Both the position numbers and the translations under genes were made by a program. From positions 62,001 through 126,000 of the forward strand of contig NZ_JH594596.1 in assembly GCF_000243215.1 (NCBI RefSeq): 64,000 nt of DNA, in the 5' to 3' direction. The stretch is from Odoribacter laneus YIT 12061 (GTDB taxonomy: Bacteria; Bacteroidota; Bacteroidia; Bacteroidales; Marinifilaceae). The notes under the pieces were generated by a model. The model worked only from the letters and a program-made list of their open reading frames with translations. It had not been told where the DNA came from and made no database searches. Of the stretch, positions 1 through 9,589 are shown piece by piece (within the stretch, counting starts at the first letter, position 1; each line of letters starts with the position of its first letter).

Positions 1-614
1 AAGTAACCAGTACTTCTATGATATTCAACGGTTGTGCATCTCTTACTGCTATACCGGAAGGCTTATTTGATCCCTTTACAAAGAGTACTAATTTTTCGGG
101 AGCTTTCCAAAATTGTGCTACTTTGAAAACAGTTCCAGCCGGTTTATTTAAAAACAGTCCCTTGGTTAACAATATTGGTCGGGTATTCAATGGTTGTGCA
201 CAGCTCGAGACCGTTCCGGGAGATATCTTTAATTGCCCGGGTGTTTCTAAGGCAAACAATTCGGCCAGTCTGTTCCAGAATTGTACAAATTTGAAATCAG
301 TACCGGAAGGTTTACTGGATTCGTTTACGGAGGCCACTGGCTTTGCAACTTTGTTTAGCGGATGTACGAGTTTAGCGAGTGTGCCAGTAGGTCTTTTTGA
401 TGAATGTAAAAAAGTAAACAGTTTTGCTAATGCTTTTAACGGATGTACGGCTTTAACGGGAGAATCTCCTTATACGCTGGTGGAGGGAGTAAAAGTTCAT
501 TTATACGAACGGAGTACTGAGAATGGATTTAAAACGCCCTCAACCAAGACTAAATGTTTCTTTAACTGTACAGGTTTAAGTGACTATGAGTTAATTCCGG
601 CTGCATGGAAATAG
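1..614 (+). CDS. Partial BspA-like repeat surface protein, C-terminal part
   Basis: The reading frame is open to the left edge, so the N-terminus and any signal peptide lie outside the window. What remains is about 204 residues holding at least five tandem repeats of 27-29 residues with the pattern C-x2-L-x2-(V/I)-P-x-G-L-F followed by F-x3-F-x-(G/N)-C. This resembles the leucine-rich repeats of BspA-type surface proteins, a family used for binding host or bacterial surfaces. The last 60 residues leave the repeat pattern and end in a short tail with two cysteines. The next gene, a lipoprotein, starts 29 bases downstream on the same strand, so the two may be co-transcribed. The exact ligand cannot be inferred. 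Confidence 0.75.
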   Translation, partial: VTSTSMIFNGCASLTAIPEGLFDPFTKSTNFSGAFQNCATLKTVPAGLFKNSPLVNNIGRVFNGCAQLETVPGDIFNCPGVSKANNSASLFQNCTNLKSVPEGLLDSFTEATGFATLFSGCTSLASVPVGLFDECKKVNSFANAFNGCTALTGESPYTLVEGVKVHLYERSTENGFKTPSTKTKCFFNCTGLSDYELIPAAWK

Positions 615-643
615 TTCTTTATTAATTTGAAAAATAGTAAAAA

Positions 644-2050
644 ATGAAAAAGTTATTATATATGATAGCCTGTCTATCGTTGCTCGTTGGCAGTTGTTCC
701 GATGGGGAAGACAACACAGGCATCTTGAATGAACCTAGAATTACGCTTTCTACATGGAATGTGTCTTTCCCGGGGGAGGGAGGAACAGCTGTTGTCGCTA
801 TGGTGGCTAACCGGGAAAATGTGAAGATTGAGAATGCCAGTTGGTTAACCGTCACGGAAGAAGAGAATCAATTGACGATTATTGCTGATGCTAATCCGGA
901 TTCACAACAAAGAATTTCTCAGATCATCCTTTCCGTTAGTGATGGAGGAACTATGGCGAAAGATTCGATTGCCGTAGTACAATCTGCTCTTGGAACGATT
1001 CATTTGTCTGAAACAGAAACCGCTAATTGTTATATCGTCAAAACCGGTGGTAACTATAGTTTCCGGGCAGATGTCAAAGGAAATGGAGGGACAGATGGTA
1101 AAAGTAAATATATCAGTCAGTATGGATTGGAAATTCAGCATGCTGTTTATGCTGATTTACTGTGGGAAGCAACTTACGATGCGGATAAAAATATAAGCCG
1201 GGATATTATTTGTGGACAACCCGTTTATCGGGATGGAGAAATTCATTTTTCTACGGGTTCGGTTCAGGGAAATGCTGTGATAGCAGTGAAAGATGCCTAT
1301 GGAACGATACTGTGGAGTTGGCATATTTGGGTCGTAGATGAAGAAATAAATAGTAAAGAAGGAGGGGGACTTATTTGGATGGACCGTAATTTAGGAGCTC
1401 TGAATAATACTCCCGGAGATATCAATAATCGGGGACTGCTTTATCAGTGGGGACGGAAAGATCCTTTCTTGCCTTCCAGAGCTGCTTATATGGTAACGGA
1501 GTTTGATAATATTGCTGCCGCCAATCGCTATAATAATGAAGTAGGGGACGGATCCGCTCAGTGGAATTATAATCACCCGATGCGGAATGTCATGGAAGCT
1601 CCCGGAAATATGGAGTATGCTGTCAGAAGGCCTACTGATTTTTTAACCAGTTCTTCTTTTGAAAATTGGTTTGTAACTACAGAAATCGAAACTGCTTTGT
1701 GGGGAGCTGATCCTCAGGAAAAGACAATTTTTGATCCTTGTCCGGCTGGTTATATGGTAGCTCCTTCTGAAGGGTGGGATCGTCCGACAATAAAAAATGA
1801 TTGGGGTACTTTTACCGATAATGGACGCTACTGGACTGCAGGCTCCAATGATTTTTATCCTTTGTCGGGCTTTCTGCAAGTAAAAGGTGGCGTTTTGAAT
1901 TATTGCGGAGCTTTGGGGATGTATTGGACCCGGAATGAACAGAGTGAAAGCCTGTCAAACGGAGGTCGGTTGTATTTAGCCAGTAATTCAATTTTCTATT
2001 CTCATTTGCCTAAAGGCAGCGGACTTTTGATTCGTTGTATAAAGCAATAA
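644..2050 (+). CDS. BACON-domain lipoprotein with FISUMP-like C-terminal domain
   Basis: 468 residues. The N-terminus MKKLLYMIACLSLLVGSCSD is a lipoprotein signal with lipobox VGSC, so the protein is probably anchored in the outer membrane. Residues about 35-112 look like a BACON domain (ITLS start, WLTV core, IAVVQS end), a module common in Bacteroidetes surface glycan-handling proteins. From about residue 245 (GGGLIWMDRNLGAL, then YQWGRKDPF) the sequence resembles the paralogous surface domain often called Fib_succ_major or FISUMP. It follows the repeat protein closely and is ended by a strong terminator. A role in surface display or adhesion is inferred; no enzymatic motif is visible. Confidence 0.8.
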   Translation: MKKLLYMIACLSLLVGSCSDGEDNTGILNEPRITLSTWNVSFPGEGGTAVVAMVANRENVKIENASWLTVTEEENQLTIIADANPDSQQRISQIILSVSDGGTMAKDSIAVVQSALGTIHLSETETANCYIVKTGGNYSFRADVKGNGGTDGKSKYISQYGLEIQHAVYADLLWEATYDADKNISRDIICGQPVYRDGEIHFSTGSVQGNAVIAVKDAYGTILWSWHIWVVDEEINSKEGGGLIWMDRNLGALNNTPGDINNRGLLYQWGRKDPFLPSRAAYMVTEFDNIAAANRYNNEVGDGSAQWNYNHPMRNVMEAPGNMEYAVRRPTDFLTSSSFENWFVTTEIETALWGADPQEKTIFDPCPAGYMVAPSEGWDRPTIKNDWGTFTDNGRYWTAGSNDFYPLSGFLQVKGGVLNYCGALGMYWTRNEQSESLSNGGRLYLASNSIFYSHLPKGSGLLIRCIKQ

Positions 2051-2087
2051 TTTGCTGCTGAAAAAGAAAAATTACGGAATAGTAAAT

Positions 2088-2126
2088 GCCCCCGGAAGTG
2101 AGATGCTTATTTCCGGGGGCTTTTTT
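2088..2126 (+). terminator. Rho-independent terminator after the lipoprotein gene
   Basis: A perfect 10-bp stem GCCCCCGGAA / TTCCGGGGGC (2088-2097 and 2111-2120) with a 13-base loop is followed at once by six T. It lies 38 bases after the lipoprotein stop codon and closes the first transcription unit. Confidence 0.93.
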
Positions 2127-2335
2127 AAAATCTTTTTCCCAGAAAGCATAACTTTTGTCGGCCTTGTGTTTTATATAAACGAATTTTTTCATACGCATTG
2201 CTTTTGGGATTCTGCTTTTTCTCTTGGCTGTAGAGCAAAGGCATTTCGTTCCTTTTGGCTGCTATGGTTCGTTTGAATAGGGAATAGTGCATTTTTCAGA
2301 AACCTTCCCTGATTTTTTATTCAGAAAAAATAGGG

Positions 2336-2343
2336 TACCTTTG
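2336..2343 (+). promoter_or_regulatory. Candidate Bacteroidetes -7 box upstream of the DUF1848 gene
   Basis: TACCTTTG fits the TAnnTTTG -7 consensus of Bacteroidetes vegetative promoters. It sits 66 bases before the ATG chosen for the next gene and after the terminator. No good TTTG -33 box is present at the usual spacing, only a T-run. The rest of the 2127-2409 gap holds nothing else I can identify. Confidence 0.35.
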
Positions 2344-2409
2344 AAACCTCCGTCGAAATTTTATCCTTCCGGGAGAAATGGGATTCCGGGAGGAATAAAA
2401 ATACAATTC

Positions 2410-3348
2410 ATGATCATTAGTGCAAGCAGAAGAACGGATATACCTTCTTTTTACTCCAGTTGGTTTTTTAACCGGATAAAAGAAGGATATGTTTTGGTAT
2501 CGAATCCTTTTAACCCGAAAATGCTTAGCCGGGTGGAACTGGGTCCAGAAGTGGTAGATTGCATCGTCTTCTGGACCAAAAATCCGGCTCCTATGATGGA
2601 TAAACTGGATTTGCTGAAGCATTATAAATATTATTTCCAGTTTACGGTTAATCCTTACGGCAGGGAGATTGAGCATAACCTGCCTGGCTTATCCCAAAGA
2701 ATAGATTTGTTTAAACGGCTTTCCGAGCGGATTGGCAAAGAAAAAGTAATATGGAGATATGATCCTGTTTTTATAAACGCGAAATATAATATAGCGTTTC
2801 ATCGGGAGGCTTTTGCACAAATTGCTGAAAAATTGCAGAATTATACCGAAAAATGTATGCTCGGTTTTATCGATTCTTATCCGCATATCCGGAAGGTAAT
2901 GAGAAAAAATGAAATCAAACCTTTACTTCAGGAAGAAATGGAAGAAATGGCGGTTTCGTTTAAAACGACGGCAGAACGTTATCCCACTCTTAAAATAAAC
3001 ACTTGCACGGTTAAAGTGGATTTGAGGCATTGGGGAATACCCAGCGGGCAGTGTATAGATAAAGAGTTGGTCGAACGGATTACAGGTTATTCGATCATTG
3101 CCGGGAAAGATAAAAATCAGCGCGGGGTCTGTAACTGTATAGAGAGTATTGATATTGGTGCTTATGACAGCTGTCTGAATGGATGTCTTTACTGCTATGC
3201 CATCAAAGGGAATAGTCCCACAGTTAAAACCCTTGTCGGGAAGCATAATCCCCACTCTCCTTTGATGATAGGGGAAATAAATGAGGGGCAGACGATAAAG
3301 GAACGGAAAGTGAAAAGCTTCCGAAACGATCAACTTTCATTGTTTTGA
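2410..3348 (+). CDS. DUF1848 family Fe-S protein
   Basis: About 312 residues from the ATG at 2410 (MIISASRRTDIPSFYSSW), the usual family start; the longer upstream frame lacks family similarity. The pattern SRRTDIP near the N-terminus, VFWTKNP at about residue 55 and a C-terminal cysteine cluster C-L-N-G-C-L-Y-C-Y (CxxxCxxC, about residues 257-264) match DUF1848, which has radical-SAM-like organisation. The cluster suggests a 4Fe-4S site. The substrate is unknown. It stands alone between a terminator and the next promoter. Confidence 0.85.
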   Translation: MIISASRRTDIPSFYSSWFFNRIKEGYVLVSNPFNPKMLSRVELGPEVVDCIVFWTKNPAPMMDKLDLLKHYKYYFQFTVNPYGREIEHNLPGLSQRIDLFKRLSERIGKEKVIWRYDPVFINAKYNIAFHREAFAQIAEKLQNYTEKCMLGFIDSYPHIRKVMRKNEIKPLLQEEMEEMAVSFKTTAERYPTLKINTCTVKVDLRHWGIPSGQCIDKELVERITGYSIIAGKDKNQRGVCNCIESIDIGAYDSCLNGCLYCYAIKGNSPTVKTLVGKHNPHSPLMIGEINEGQTIKERKVKSFRNDQLSLF

Positions 3349-3443
3349 GGGTAAATAGGGAACTATAGGTTGAGACAGGGCATATGTTCCTTGAAAAAAT
3401 CATTTATAAGCGGCTGTGTTAAAATTTGGAAGAATATTTTACT

Positions 3444-3451
3444 TACTTTTG
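3444..3451 (+). promoter_or_regulatory. Candidate -7 box upstream of the flavodoxin/ferredoxin gene
   Basis: TACTTTTG fits TAnnTTTG and lies 21 bases before the ATG at 3472, which supports that start rather than the upstream one at 3370. A TTTG occurs at 3425-3428, but its spacing of 15 is shorter than the usual 19-20. Confidence 0.35.
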
Positions 3452-3471
3452 TTCGGTATAAGTCTTATTTT

Positions 3472-4299
3472 ATGAAGGTAAACCGGATATATGCAGTATA
3501 CTTCAGTCCCACGGGTACAACCCGTACTGTGGTTACTTATTTGGCAAAAGGGATTGCCGATAAATTGAAGTCGGCAGTGGAATACTGGGATTTTACCTTG
3601 CCGGAACAGCGCGCGCAGGTTCCTGAGCCGGGAATTTCGGACTTATTTATTTTAGGTTTACCTGTGTATGCCGGGCGTTTACCGAATCTGATATTAAAAT
3701 ACCTTTTTTCTCTTAGGGGGCAGGGAGCCATAGCTGTACCCGTCGTTTTGTTTGGTAACCGATCCTACGGAAATGCACTTATCGAGCTTCGGGATTTGTT
3801 GGAAGATACTGGTTTTAACACCTTGGCTGCGGCTGCTTTTGTCGGGCAACATTCGTTTTCCGGACAATTGGCCAAAGGTCGTCCGGATGCAGCCGATCTG
3901 GCAGTAGCCGACCGCTTTGTGAAAACTATTTTAGAGCGAATAGAAACGATACAGGAAGGGGATTCTTGTACCCCGGTAAATGTTCCGGGAAGAGGGGCGC
4001 CTGATTACGGAGGTTATTACCAACCTTTAGGAGAGGAAGGTAAACCTGTCGCTATACTGAAAGTAAAACCTATTACGACAGCAGATTGCATTCATTGTAA
4101 ACGTTGTGTTGCTGTGTGTCCTTTGGGCTCTATCGATCCGGATGATGTTAGCCGGATTACCGATATCTGTATTAAATGCAATGCCTGCATTAAAGCTTGT
4201 CCGGTACACGCTAAACGCTTGACCGATCCGGCTTATCTTTCTCATCTTCAATATCTGGAAGCTACCTATACGGAACGTTCTGCGGTGGAATTGTTTTAG
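3472..4299 (+). CDS. EFR1-type flavodoxin/4Fe-4S ferredoxin fusion
   Basis: 275 residues from MKVNRIYAVYFSPTGTT. The N-terminal two thirds are a flavodoxin fold: YFSPTGTTR binds the FMN phosphate and GLPVYAGRLP is the second loop. The C-terminal part has two 4Fe-4S motifs, CIHCKRCVAVCPLGSI and CIKCNACIKACPVHA. Proteins of this type move electrons between ferredoxin-like partners in anaerobes; the partner is not shown here. I prefer the ATG at 3472 because the 34 residues before it have no family counterpart and contain the promoter-like box. Confidence 0.88.
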   Translation: MKVNRIYAVYFSPTGTTRTVVTYLAKGIADKLKSAVEYWDFTLPEQRAQVPEPGISDLFILGLPVYAGRLPNLILKYLFSLRGQGAIAVPVVLFGNRSYGNALIELRDLLEDTGFNTLAAAAFVGQHSFSGQLAKGRPDAADLAVADRFVKTILERIETIQEGDSCTPVNVPGRGAPDYGGYYQPLGEEGKPVAILKVKPITTADCIHCKRCVAVCPLGSIDPDDVSRITDICIKCNACIKACPVHAKRLTDPAYLSHLQYLEATYTERSAVELF

Positions 4300-4439
4300 T
4301 CACTAAATCATACGTCTTCTCTATTACAATTTCACAAAAATTTTGTTTTTCCCCCCTATACAGTTCGTTTAATCTGCCCAATCGATTCAGTAATTTGGCG
4401 AAGTCTGTGTGAATATCCTTATCATACCAATTAAATTTT

Positions 4440-4447
4440 TAATTTTG
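4440..4447 (+). promoter_or_regulatory. Candidate -7 box upstream of the outer-membrane barrel gene
   Basis: TAATTTTG fits TAnnTTTG and is 59 bases before the ATG at 4507. No clear -33 box is seen. The AT-rich leader is typical of Bacteroidetes outer-membrane protein genes. Confidence 0.3.
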
Positions 4448-4506
4448 TTCCTACTTACTGACAAAGACTGGCCTTTTTTAAATTTTAATTTTTTAAGAAA
4501 CTAAAA

Positions 4507-6816
4507 ATGAGAAATATTATAGTAAGTATGATCCTCCTGTTTATAGGGCAAATGAGTTGGGCACAAACAATTACGGGAGTAGTTAAAGATACGGCCAATA
4601 GCCCTATAAGTTATGCAACCGTGGTTTTATACTCACTTCCTGACACAACATACGTAAGTGGTGCCATCACCAATAGAGAAGGACAGTTTAAACTTACGGC
4701 AGTGGAAAGTAAACAGCTTCTATTGCAAGTTTCCTCTATTGGGTATAAAACTCGCTATTTGCCGGCTATAACGGATCAGACTATTGTCCTTGAGCAAGAT
4801 GTTGTCTCGATTGATGAAGTAGTAGTGAAGGGAACTCGCCCCATATCCAGGCTCATATCCGGTGGGGTGCAAATCAACGTAGCCAATACGGTATTGAGCG
4901 GAATAGGTACAGGCAATGATGTACTTAAGCGGATACCTATGATTACCGGTGATAATGGCCGGTTTAAAGTTTTTGGAAGAGGTGATGCAAGAGTATACAT
5001 TAATAACCGTGAAGTACGCGATCCTTCGGAACTTGACAAACTCAATTCTGCTGATATCGAGAGGGTAGAGGTTATCTCTGATCCCGGTGCCCGTTATGAT
5101 GCTACTGTAGCTGCTGTTATCAATATCCAAACGGCTCAAAAGCCGGGAGAGGGATTTAGTTTTAATGCCCGTTCGAGTTTTTATACAGGGGAAAATAATG
5201 ACTATATCAACCAAATAAGTACAAACTATCGCAAAGAGGGGCTTGACGTGTTTGCGAATCTCTATTATTCGAATATCTCCTCTTTGCTGAAAGGCGATAT
5301 TTCACAAATAGTAGATGTTGATACACTGTGGTGTCAGAATAGCTATACGAATGGCGGGATGCGGAGTAATGCCTTAAATGGAACAGTGGGGGTCAATTAC
5401 GAAATAAGCGAAAATCATTACATCGGACTCCGATACGATATTAAAACTTCACCTCAAAAAAATACAAAAGATATCTACCTGACAAGTGATATCTATGCCG
5501 ATGGAGTGTTGTATGACAAATGGAAGAATCGAGAACTAAAGCGTACGGCAAACAGGCCGGTATCTCAGGTAAATCTCTACTATGCAGGTCAGCTAGGCAA
5601 TCTTAGTGTAGATTTTAATGCAGATTATTATTGTGGAGGTACGGATACCGAAGGTATGCATGTTGAAATGAGCGAGGAATTTGGAGAAAGAACTCTTTAC
5701 AGCGCTAGCCATATTGACAACTCATTATTGGCTGGCAAATTGCAATTGGCCTATCCGATAGGAAAGGGTAAGTTATCTGTGGGTAGTGAATATGTAGATA
5801 TTTCTCGTAACGATGAGTATAGCAATAAAGATCTGCCTGGTTTTACATCGAAAGTTAATGTCGACGAAACGAATCTTGCTTTGTTTACAGAGTACAAGGT
5901 ATTGACAAATATTGGCAACTTTAGTATCGGATTACGTTACGAGGACGCTAATTATGATTACCTGGTAGACGACGAGGTAGCGGATGATAAGAGCCGGCAT
6001 TACCGACAATGGTTTCCAAATGCTTCTTATGCGACAAAGATAGATAAAGTAGAATTGCAGTTGAGTTATACCTCTAAAGTGGTACGTCCCTCATACCGAG
6101 AGTTAAGTGGCAATCTGGCCTATGGAAACCGCTTTATGATAGAAACGGGATATCCCTTTCTCAAACCAACTGTCAGACAAGATTTGTCGCTTATGATTGT
6201 ATGGAAGATCGTCCAGGCATCGGTGAGATATGTTCACCAAAAAAATGCTATAGTTACGTGGATAGATCGTTTTGAAAGTGATCCGAAAGTTTCTGTGCTT
6301 ACCAGTCGTAACCTCCATGAATTACCGAAATTAGCGGCCATGATAGCAATTGCTCCGACATTCGGGATATGGAAACCCCAGCTAAGTTGCGGCATACATA
6401 AGCAGTGGCTTGACCTAACGTCTTATGGTATAAATGTAAGACTGGATAAGCCTTCCTTTTTTGGCTCATTCAACAATACTTTTGATCTCTCCGGCAATTT
6501 TATGATTAATCTTGACGCAGCATACAACAGCAAAGGTCATTTAAGTACTTCCTATATCTACAAGGACAGCTTTTTGGTAGATTGTAGTATATCCAAAAGT
6601 TTTTTTGACAAATCCCTGCAAGTAAAATTGGCGATTTCGGATATTTTTAATCAAAATAGAGCTGTTAATGAAATAATGATGCCTCAAACAGATTTGAAAA
6701 ATCTGTATCATTTTGACAACCGTGCCCTCTCATTCACTGTGCGTTACTATTTTAACTCTGCTCGTAGCAAATACAAGGGGGATGCAGCAGGGGCGGATGC
6801 TTTAAATCGTTTTTAA
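4507..6816 (+). CDS. TonB-dependent-receptor-like outer-membrane beta-barrel protein
   Basis: 769 residues with a cleavable signal peptide ending near SWA-Q (residue 20). Residues about 21-100 form a carboxypeptidase-regulatory-like domain (ITGVVKDTANSPISYATV, GYKTRYLP). A TonB-box-like stretch, IDEVVVKGTRP, lies near residue 102, then a plug-like region (VLKRIPMITGDNGRFKVFGR, RVEVISDPGARYDA) and a long beta-barrel ending in an aromatic residue. At 769 residues it is shorter than SusC and fits the OMP_b-brl_3 receptors, whose ligands are mostly unknown. There is no SusD partner nearby. It appears to be a single-gene unit. Confidence 0.85.
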   Translation: MRNIIVSMILLFIGQMSWAQTITGVVKDTANSPISYATVVLYSLPDTTYVSGAITNREGQFKLTAVESKQLLLQVSSIGYKTRYLPAITDQTIVLEQDVVSIDEVVVKGTRPISRLISGGVQINVANTVLSGIGTGNDVLKRIPMITGDNGRFKVFGRGDARVYINNREVRDPSELDKLNSADIERVEVISDPGARYDATVAAVINIQTAQKPGEGFSFNARSSFYTGENNDYINQISTNYRKEGLDVFANLYYSNISSLLKGDISQIVDVDTLWCQNSYTNGGMRSNALNGTVGVNYEISENHYIGLRYDIKTSPQKNTKDIYLTSDIYADGVLYDKWKNRELKRTANRPVSQVNLYYAGQLGNLSVDFNADYYCGGTDTEGMHVEMSEEFGERTLYSASHIDNSLLAGKLQLAYPIGKGKLSVGSEYVDISRNDEYSNKDLPGFTSKVNVDETNLALFTEYKVLTNIGNFSIGLRYEDANYDYLVDDEVADDKSRHYRQWFPNASYATKIDKVELQLSYTSKVVRPSYRELSGNLAYGNRFMIETGYPFLKPTVRQDLSLMIVWKIVQASVRYVHQKNAIVTWIDRFESDPKVSVLTSRNLHELPKLAAMIAIAPTFGIWKPQLSCGIHKQWLDLTSYGINVRLDKPSFFGSFNNTFDLSGNFMINLDAAYNSKGHLSTSYIYKDSFLVDCSISKSFFDKSLQVKLAISDIFNQNRAVNEIMMPQTDLKNLYHFDNRALSFTVRYYFNSARSKYKGDAAGADALNRF

Positions 6817-6849
6817 TGATTGTCGCCCTGTATTTTCGGGATCGGATTT

Positions 6850-7220
6850 TTACAGATCCGGTTCGATACATAGTTCGGGTCGAGCGGGTAGAGGTTCACC
6901 ATGTCGTTCATGCTGTGCTATCGGATAAATATTTTTGGTCCATTCTTTTACAATTCGTTCTGCCCGTTGCTCAGTAAGGGTAAACTGTTGTTCGGTTACT
7001 CCTCATCAGTTATGTGTTTCGTTTCGACAGGCAGGTGGTGGAGCAATAGATTGTCGGTAATTTCCTGGTGATGGATGGTATTGACGTCATGGTTTACCAA
7101 GCGGATGGCATGGGCATCCTCCTCTATTTCCCGTATCCGGTGACGTTCAGGAAATAAAACGGCTGTCGTGCAACCGATTATTATCATTAGGAGTATAGCC
7201 GAAAAGAATCTTATATTGCA
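6850..7220 (-). pseudogene. Small frameshifted lipoprotein-like gene downstream of tatC
   Basis: After tatC on the minus strand a hydrophobic stretch with a lipobox-like IIIGC (ATG at 7187) leads into a charged segment that stops at TAA just after HITDEE. One frame over, coding resumes as VTEQQFTLTEQRAERIVKE and runs to a TAA at 6850-6852. The first ATG leaves too short a signal peptide, and the hydrophobic codons extend upstream without a start. I read this as a degraded gene of about 120 codons. I do not recognise the family. Confidence 0.35.
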
Positions 7221-7245
7221 GTAAAAATTTCGCCCTTTATCTGAA

Positions 7246-8028
7246 TCATTTACATATAACCGTTCCTTTTACAATCCATATGCTTACTTCATAAAGCATC
7301 CACATTGGCAGGGCGACCAATGATAATGTGAAGATATCCGAGGTCGGAGTAATGATTGCCGCTACGACGAGAATGATTACAATGGCATGTTTGCGATAGC
7401 GACGCATAAAACCGGCTGAGAGGAAGCCTAATTTGGCGAAGAGCCACGAGAGTATCGGAATTTCAAAAACGAGTCCTATGGCAAGGCACATCATCACCAG
7501 CGTAGAAATATACGAATCGAGGGTAATGAGATTATTCACATCACTGCTGACCTGATAAGTCCCTAAAAAGCGGAATGTCAAAGGAAAAATCAGGAAATAG
7601 CTGATCAATACTCCCAAGCCGAACATTACATAGCCGCCTCCGACTATTCTTGTGACGTACTGCCGTTCATTTTCATAGAGGGCAGGCAATACGAACCGGA
7701 ACAATTGATAAAGGATATACGGCGATGCACATAATACGCCCGCACATAGTGCAGTTTTCAGGTGGATGATGAACTGCTGTGCCAGTTTCGTATTGATGAG
7801 CTGTACAGAGAAAGATTCGGATAAACTTCCGCTCCATGCCGCAATCCGGTTGAAAAGGCGATAGGTGATGAATCCGTCGCTTTTAGGTGCGAGTACGACT
7901 GAAAAGAGTTCTTCCTTGAAAAAGAATGCTGCCACGCCGAACACTACGGTTACGAGGGCGATCTTTACAATCGCTACCCGCAACACGTCGAGATGTTCCC
8001 AAAAGGATTGCTTGTTTGTTACCGTCAT
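7246..8028 (-). CDS. tatC: Sec-independent translocase TatC
   Basis: 260 residues with the TatC pattern: N-terminal [16 protein letters not shown], six predicted membrane segments and the conserved loop FRFLGTYQ, with [14 protein letters not shown] in segment five. TatC recognises the twin-arginine signal of folded exported proteins. Its ATG overlaps the tatA stop by four bases (ATGA), so the pair is translationally coupled. There is no TatB, which is normal for minimal TatAC systems. The nearby aldo/keto reductase (10,020-11,405) carries an SRRDFFK motif, which is consistent with a dedicated substrate. Confidence 0.95.
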   Translation of the reverse strand: MTVTNKQSFWEHLDVLRVAIVKIALVTVVFGVAAFFFKEELFSVVLAPKSDGFITYRLFNRIAAWSGSLSESFSVQLINTKLAQQFIIHLKTALCAGVLCASPYILYQLFRFVLPALYENERQYVTRIVGGGYVMFGLGVLISYFLIFPLTFRFLGTYQVSSDVNNLITLDSYISTLVMMCLAIGLVFEIPILSWLFAKLGFLSAGFMRRYRKHAIVIILVVAAIITPTSDIFTLSLVALPMWMLYEVSIWIVKGTVICK

Positions 8029-8225
8029 CGGTCACTCCTTTTTTCTGGTTCGGTCTCTATCTCTTGTTTCATTTCGTTCATTCCTTCTTTGAATGAATGT
8101 ACTCCTTTGCCAAGACCTTTCATCAGTTCTGGAATTTTTTTGCCTCCGAAAAACAGTAATACTACGAGTGCGATCAGCAGCACTTCCTGCATGCCGATAC
8201 CGCCGATAAATAAGGGTGTCATCAT
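8025..8225 (-). CDS. tatA: Sec-independent translocase TatA
   Basis: 66 residues: a single N-terminal membrane helix ([17 protein letters not shown]), the hinge motif [16 protein letters not shown], an amphipathic helix and an acidic tail. This is the pore-forming TatA component. It lies between the membrane protein gene at 8229 and tatC and overlaps tatC by four bases, so the three are one operon. The length is typical. Confidence 0.95.
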   Translation of the reverse strand: MMTPLFIGGIGMQEVLLIALVVLLFFGGKKIPELMKGLGKGVHSFKEGMNEMKQEIETEPEKRSDR

Positions 8226-8228
8226 TTG

Positions 8229-8741
8229 TTATTTGCGTATTAAATATTTGACCAACAGATATCCCCCGAAAATTTGCAACAGCATTCCGGGAATACCGAT
8301 ACGAAAATCCTGTACAGCAAGGTAAAAATCACCTTTCAGAAGCCATTCTCCCAATGTGCCGGTCAGCTGATATCCCACTACCACTGCCAGCATCAAAACA
8401 ATGGATACTTTCTGAAAGCGATGTGCGGTATAACCGGCAATTCCGGCAAGCAGAATGGATTTGAGCAGGATGGCCGGCAGAGAAGCAGGAACCGGCATTC
8501 CGAACCAAGCCGAATTGATGAACGGAGAGGCGACAGCTGTAAGCAGTCCTACACGCCAGCCATACTTATAGGCTCCAACTAAAGTAAAAAGGTAAATAGG
8601 CAACCAAGTTGGACCGCCCATGTTGACCGTATGACAGAGTTGCGGGAATACTATGTTTCCTGCCATGAAAAGTGCGGCCATCAAATAAGTTTTCGCTTCC
8701 TTATACTCCAGCGAATAGAGTTTTAAAGTCGTTGTTTCCAT
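8229..8741 (-). CDS. ECF-transporter S-component-like membrane protein
   Basis: 170 residues from METTTLKLYSLEYKEAKTYL; an upstream start at 8831 would add 30 residues with no membrane character, overlap the flavodoxin gene and is unlikely. Five to six hydrophobic segments and small-residue-rich loops (GAYKYGWRVGLLTAVASP, MPVPASLPAILLKSILLAG) resemble substrate-binding S components of energy-coupling-factor transporters. The ligand cannot be told. It ends three bases before tatA, and no ECF ATPase is encoded in the window, so it may share a general ECF module elsewhere. Confidence 0.6.
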   Translation of the reverse strand: METTTLKLYSLEYKEAKTYLMAALFMAGNIVFPQLCHTVNMGGPTWLPIYLFTLVGAYKYGWRVGLLTAVASPFINSAWFGMPVPASLPAILLKSILLAGIAGYTAHRFQKVSIVLMLAVVVGYQLTGTLGEWLLKGDFYLAVQDFRIGIPGMLLQIFGGYLLVKYLIRK

Positions 8742-8794
8742 TATAATAAGTGTTTTTAGAAGTTTAGATGCATTATTCCTCAGATCGTTTACTC

Positions 8795-9475
8795 TCATTT
8801 GTCCGATATCAATCCTTGATTTTGCAGCCATACCTTGATACTCTTTTCTGCATCTGGCACATTGCGGGCAGAAACAGAAGGGCCTTGAATGACTGTTGCC
8901 TGCTTCTCCATTTCCCGGATGGTTTCCACAGACTGGGAAAAGCGACTGCCGCCATGTGTCACAAAAGGTATGACCGTCTTACCGCTGAAATCGTATTCGT
9001 CAAAGAATGTATAAAGGGCCATCGGCATGTCATACCACCAGTTTGGATAACCGACAAATACGACATCATATTCCGACAGATTCCTGATATGCGTTTTCAG
9101 TTTGGGATACTTCTTGGCTTCGGCTTCTTTCTTGGCCGCATCTATTAGTGCTTTATGGGGCGAAGGATAGGTGCGTTCGGTTTGGATGGCAAATAAGTCG
9201 CCTCCCGTTGCGGTGCTGATTATATGCGCGACATATTCCGTATTTCCGTATAACTTGCCGTTTGCTATAACCCGACTGGCACCGGAAGACGCATCCACGC
9301 CATCCGGTTCAGGCCATGTAAAATAAGTAACCAGTATTTTACTTTTTGCTTTTGCAGATGTTTCTACTCCTGAGAGGGTTCCCTTGTCCTGTTTTCCAAC
9401 TGCCGTATGTGCGAAAAGCAGGTTAAAACCCATAAGGGCGAAAACAGCGGTTATTGTAAGATATCTTTTTTTCAT
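8795..9475 (-). CDS. Flavodoxin-like protein with signal peptide
   Basis: 226 residues. The first 27 residues (ALMGFNLLFAHTAVGK) form a Sec signal peptide. The flavodoxin_4-type fold follows: KILVTYFTWPEPDG replaces the usual FMN phosphate loop, then VFVGYPNWWYDMPMALYTF and TVIPFVTHGGSRFS. These proteins resemble the flavodoxin/BilS-like group. Export of a flavodoxin is unusual, and the neighbouring genes share this trait. It is followed on the same strand by the S-component/tatAC operon 54 bases away. Confidence 0.85.
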   Translation of the reverse strand: MKKRYLTITAVFALMGFNLLFAHTAVGKQDKGTLSGVETSAKAKSKILVTYFTWPEPDGVDASSGASRVIANGKLYGNTEYVAHIISTATGGDLFAIQTERTYPSPHKALIDAAKKEAEAKKYPKLKTHIRNLSEYDVVFVGYPNWWYDMPMALYTFFDEYDFSGKTVIPFVTHGGSRFSQSVETIREMEKQATVIQGPSVSARNVPDAEKSIKVWLQNQGLISDK

Positions 9476-9589
9476 CCTGATAATAATTTAATGTGATGAA
9501 GTTTCCCGACGTATTTATCATTTTTTGTAAACTCATTGATTTTTAGTTTATTACATTTTTGAAATGTATAACTGATTTTGAGGTAGCAC

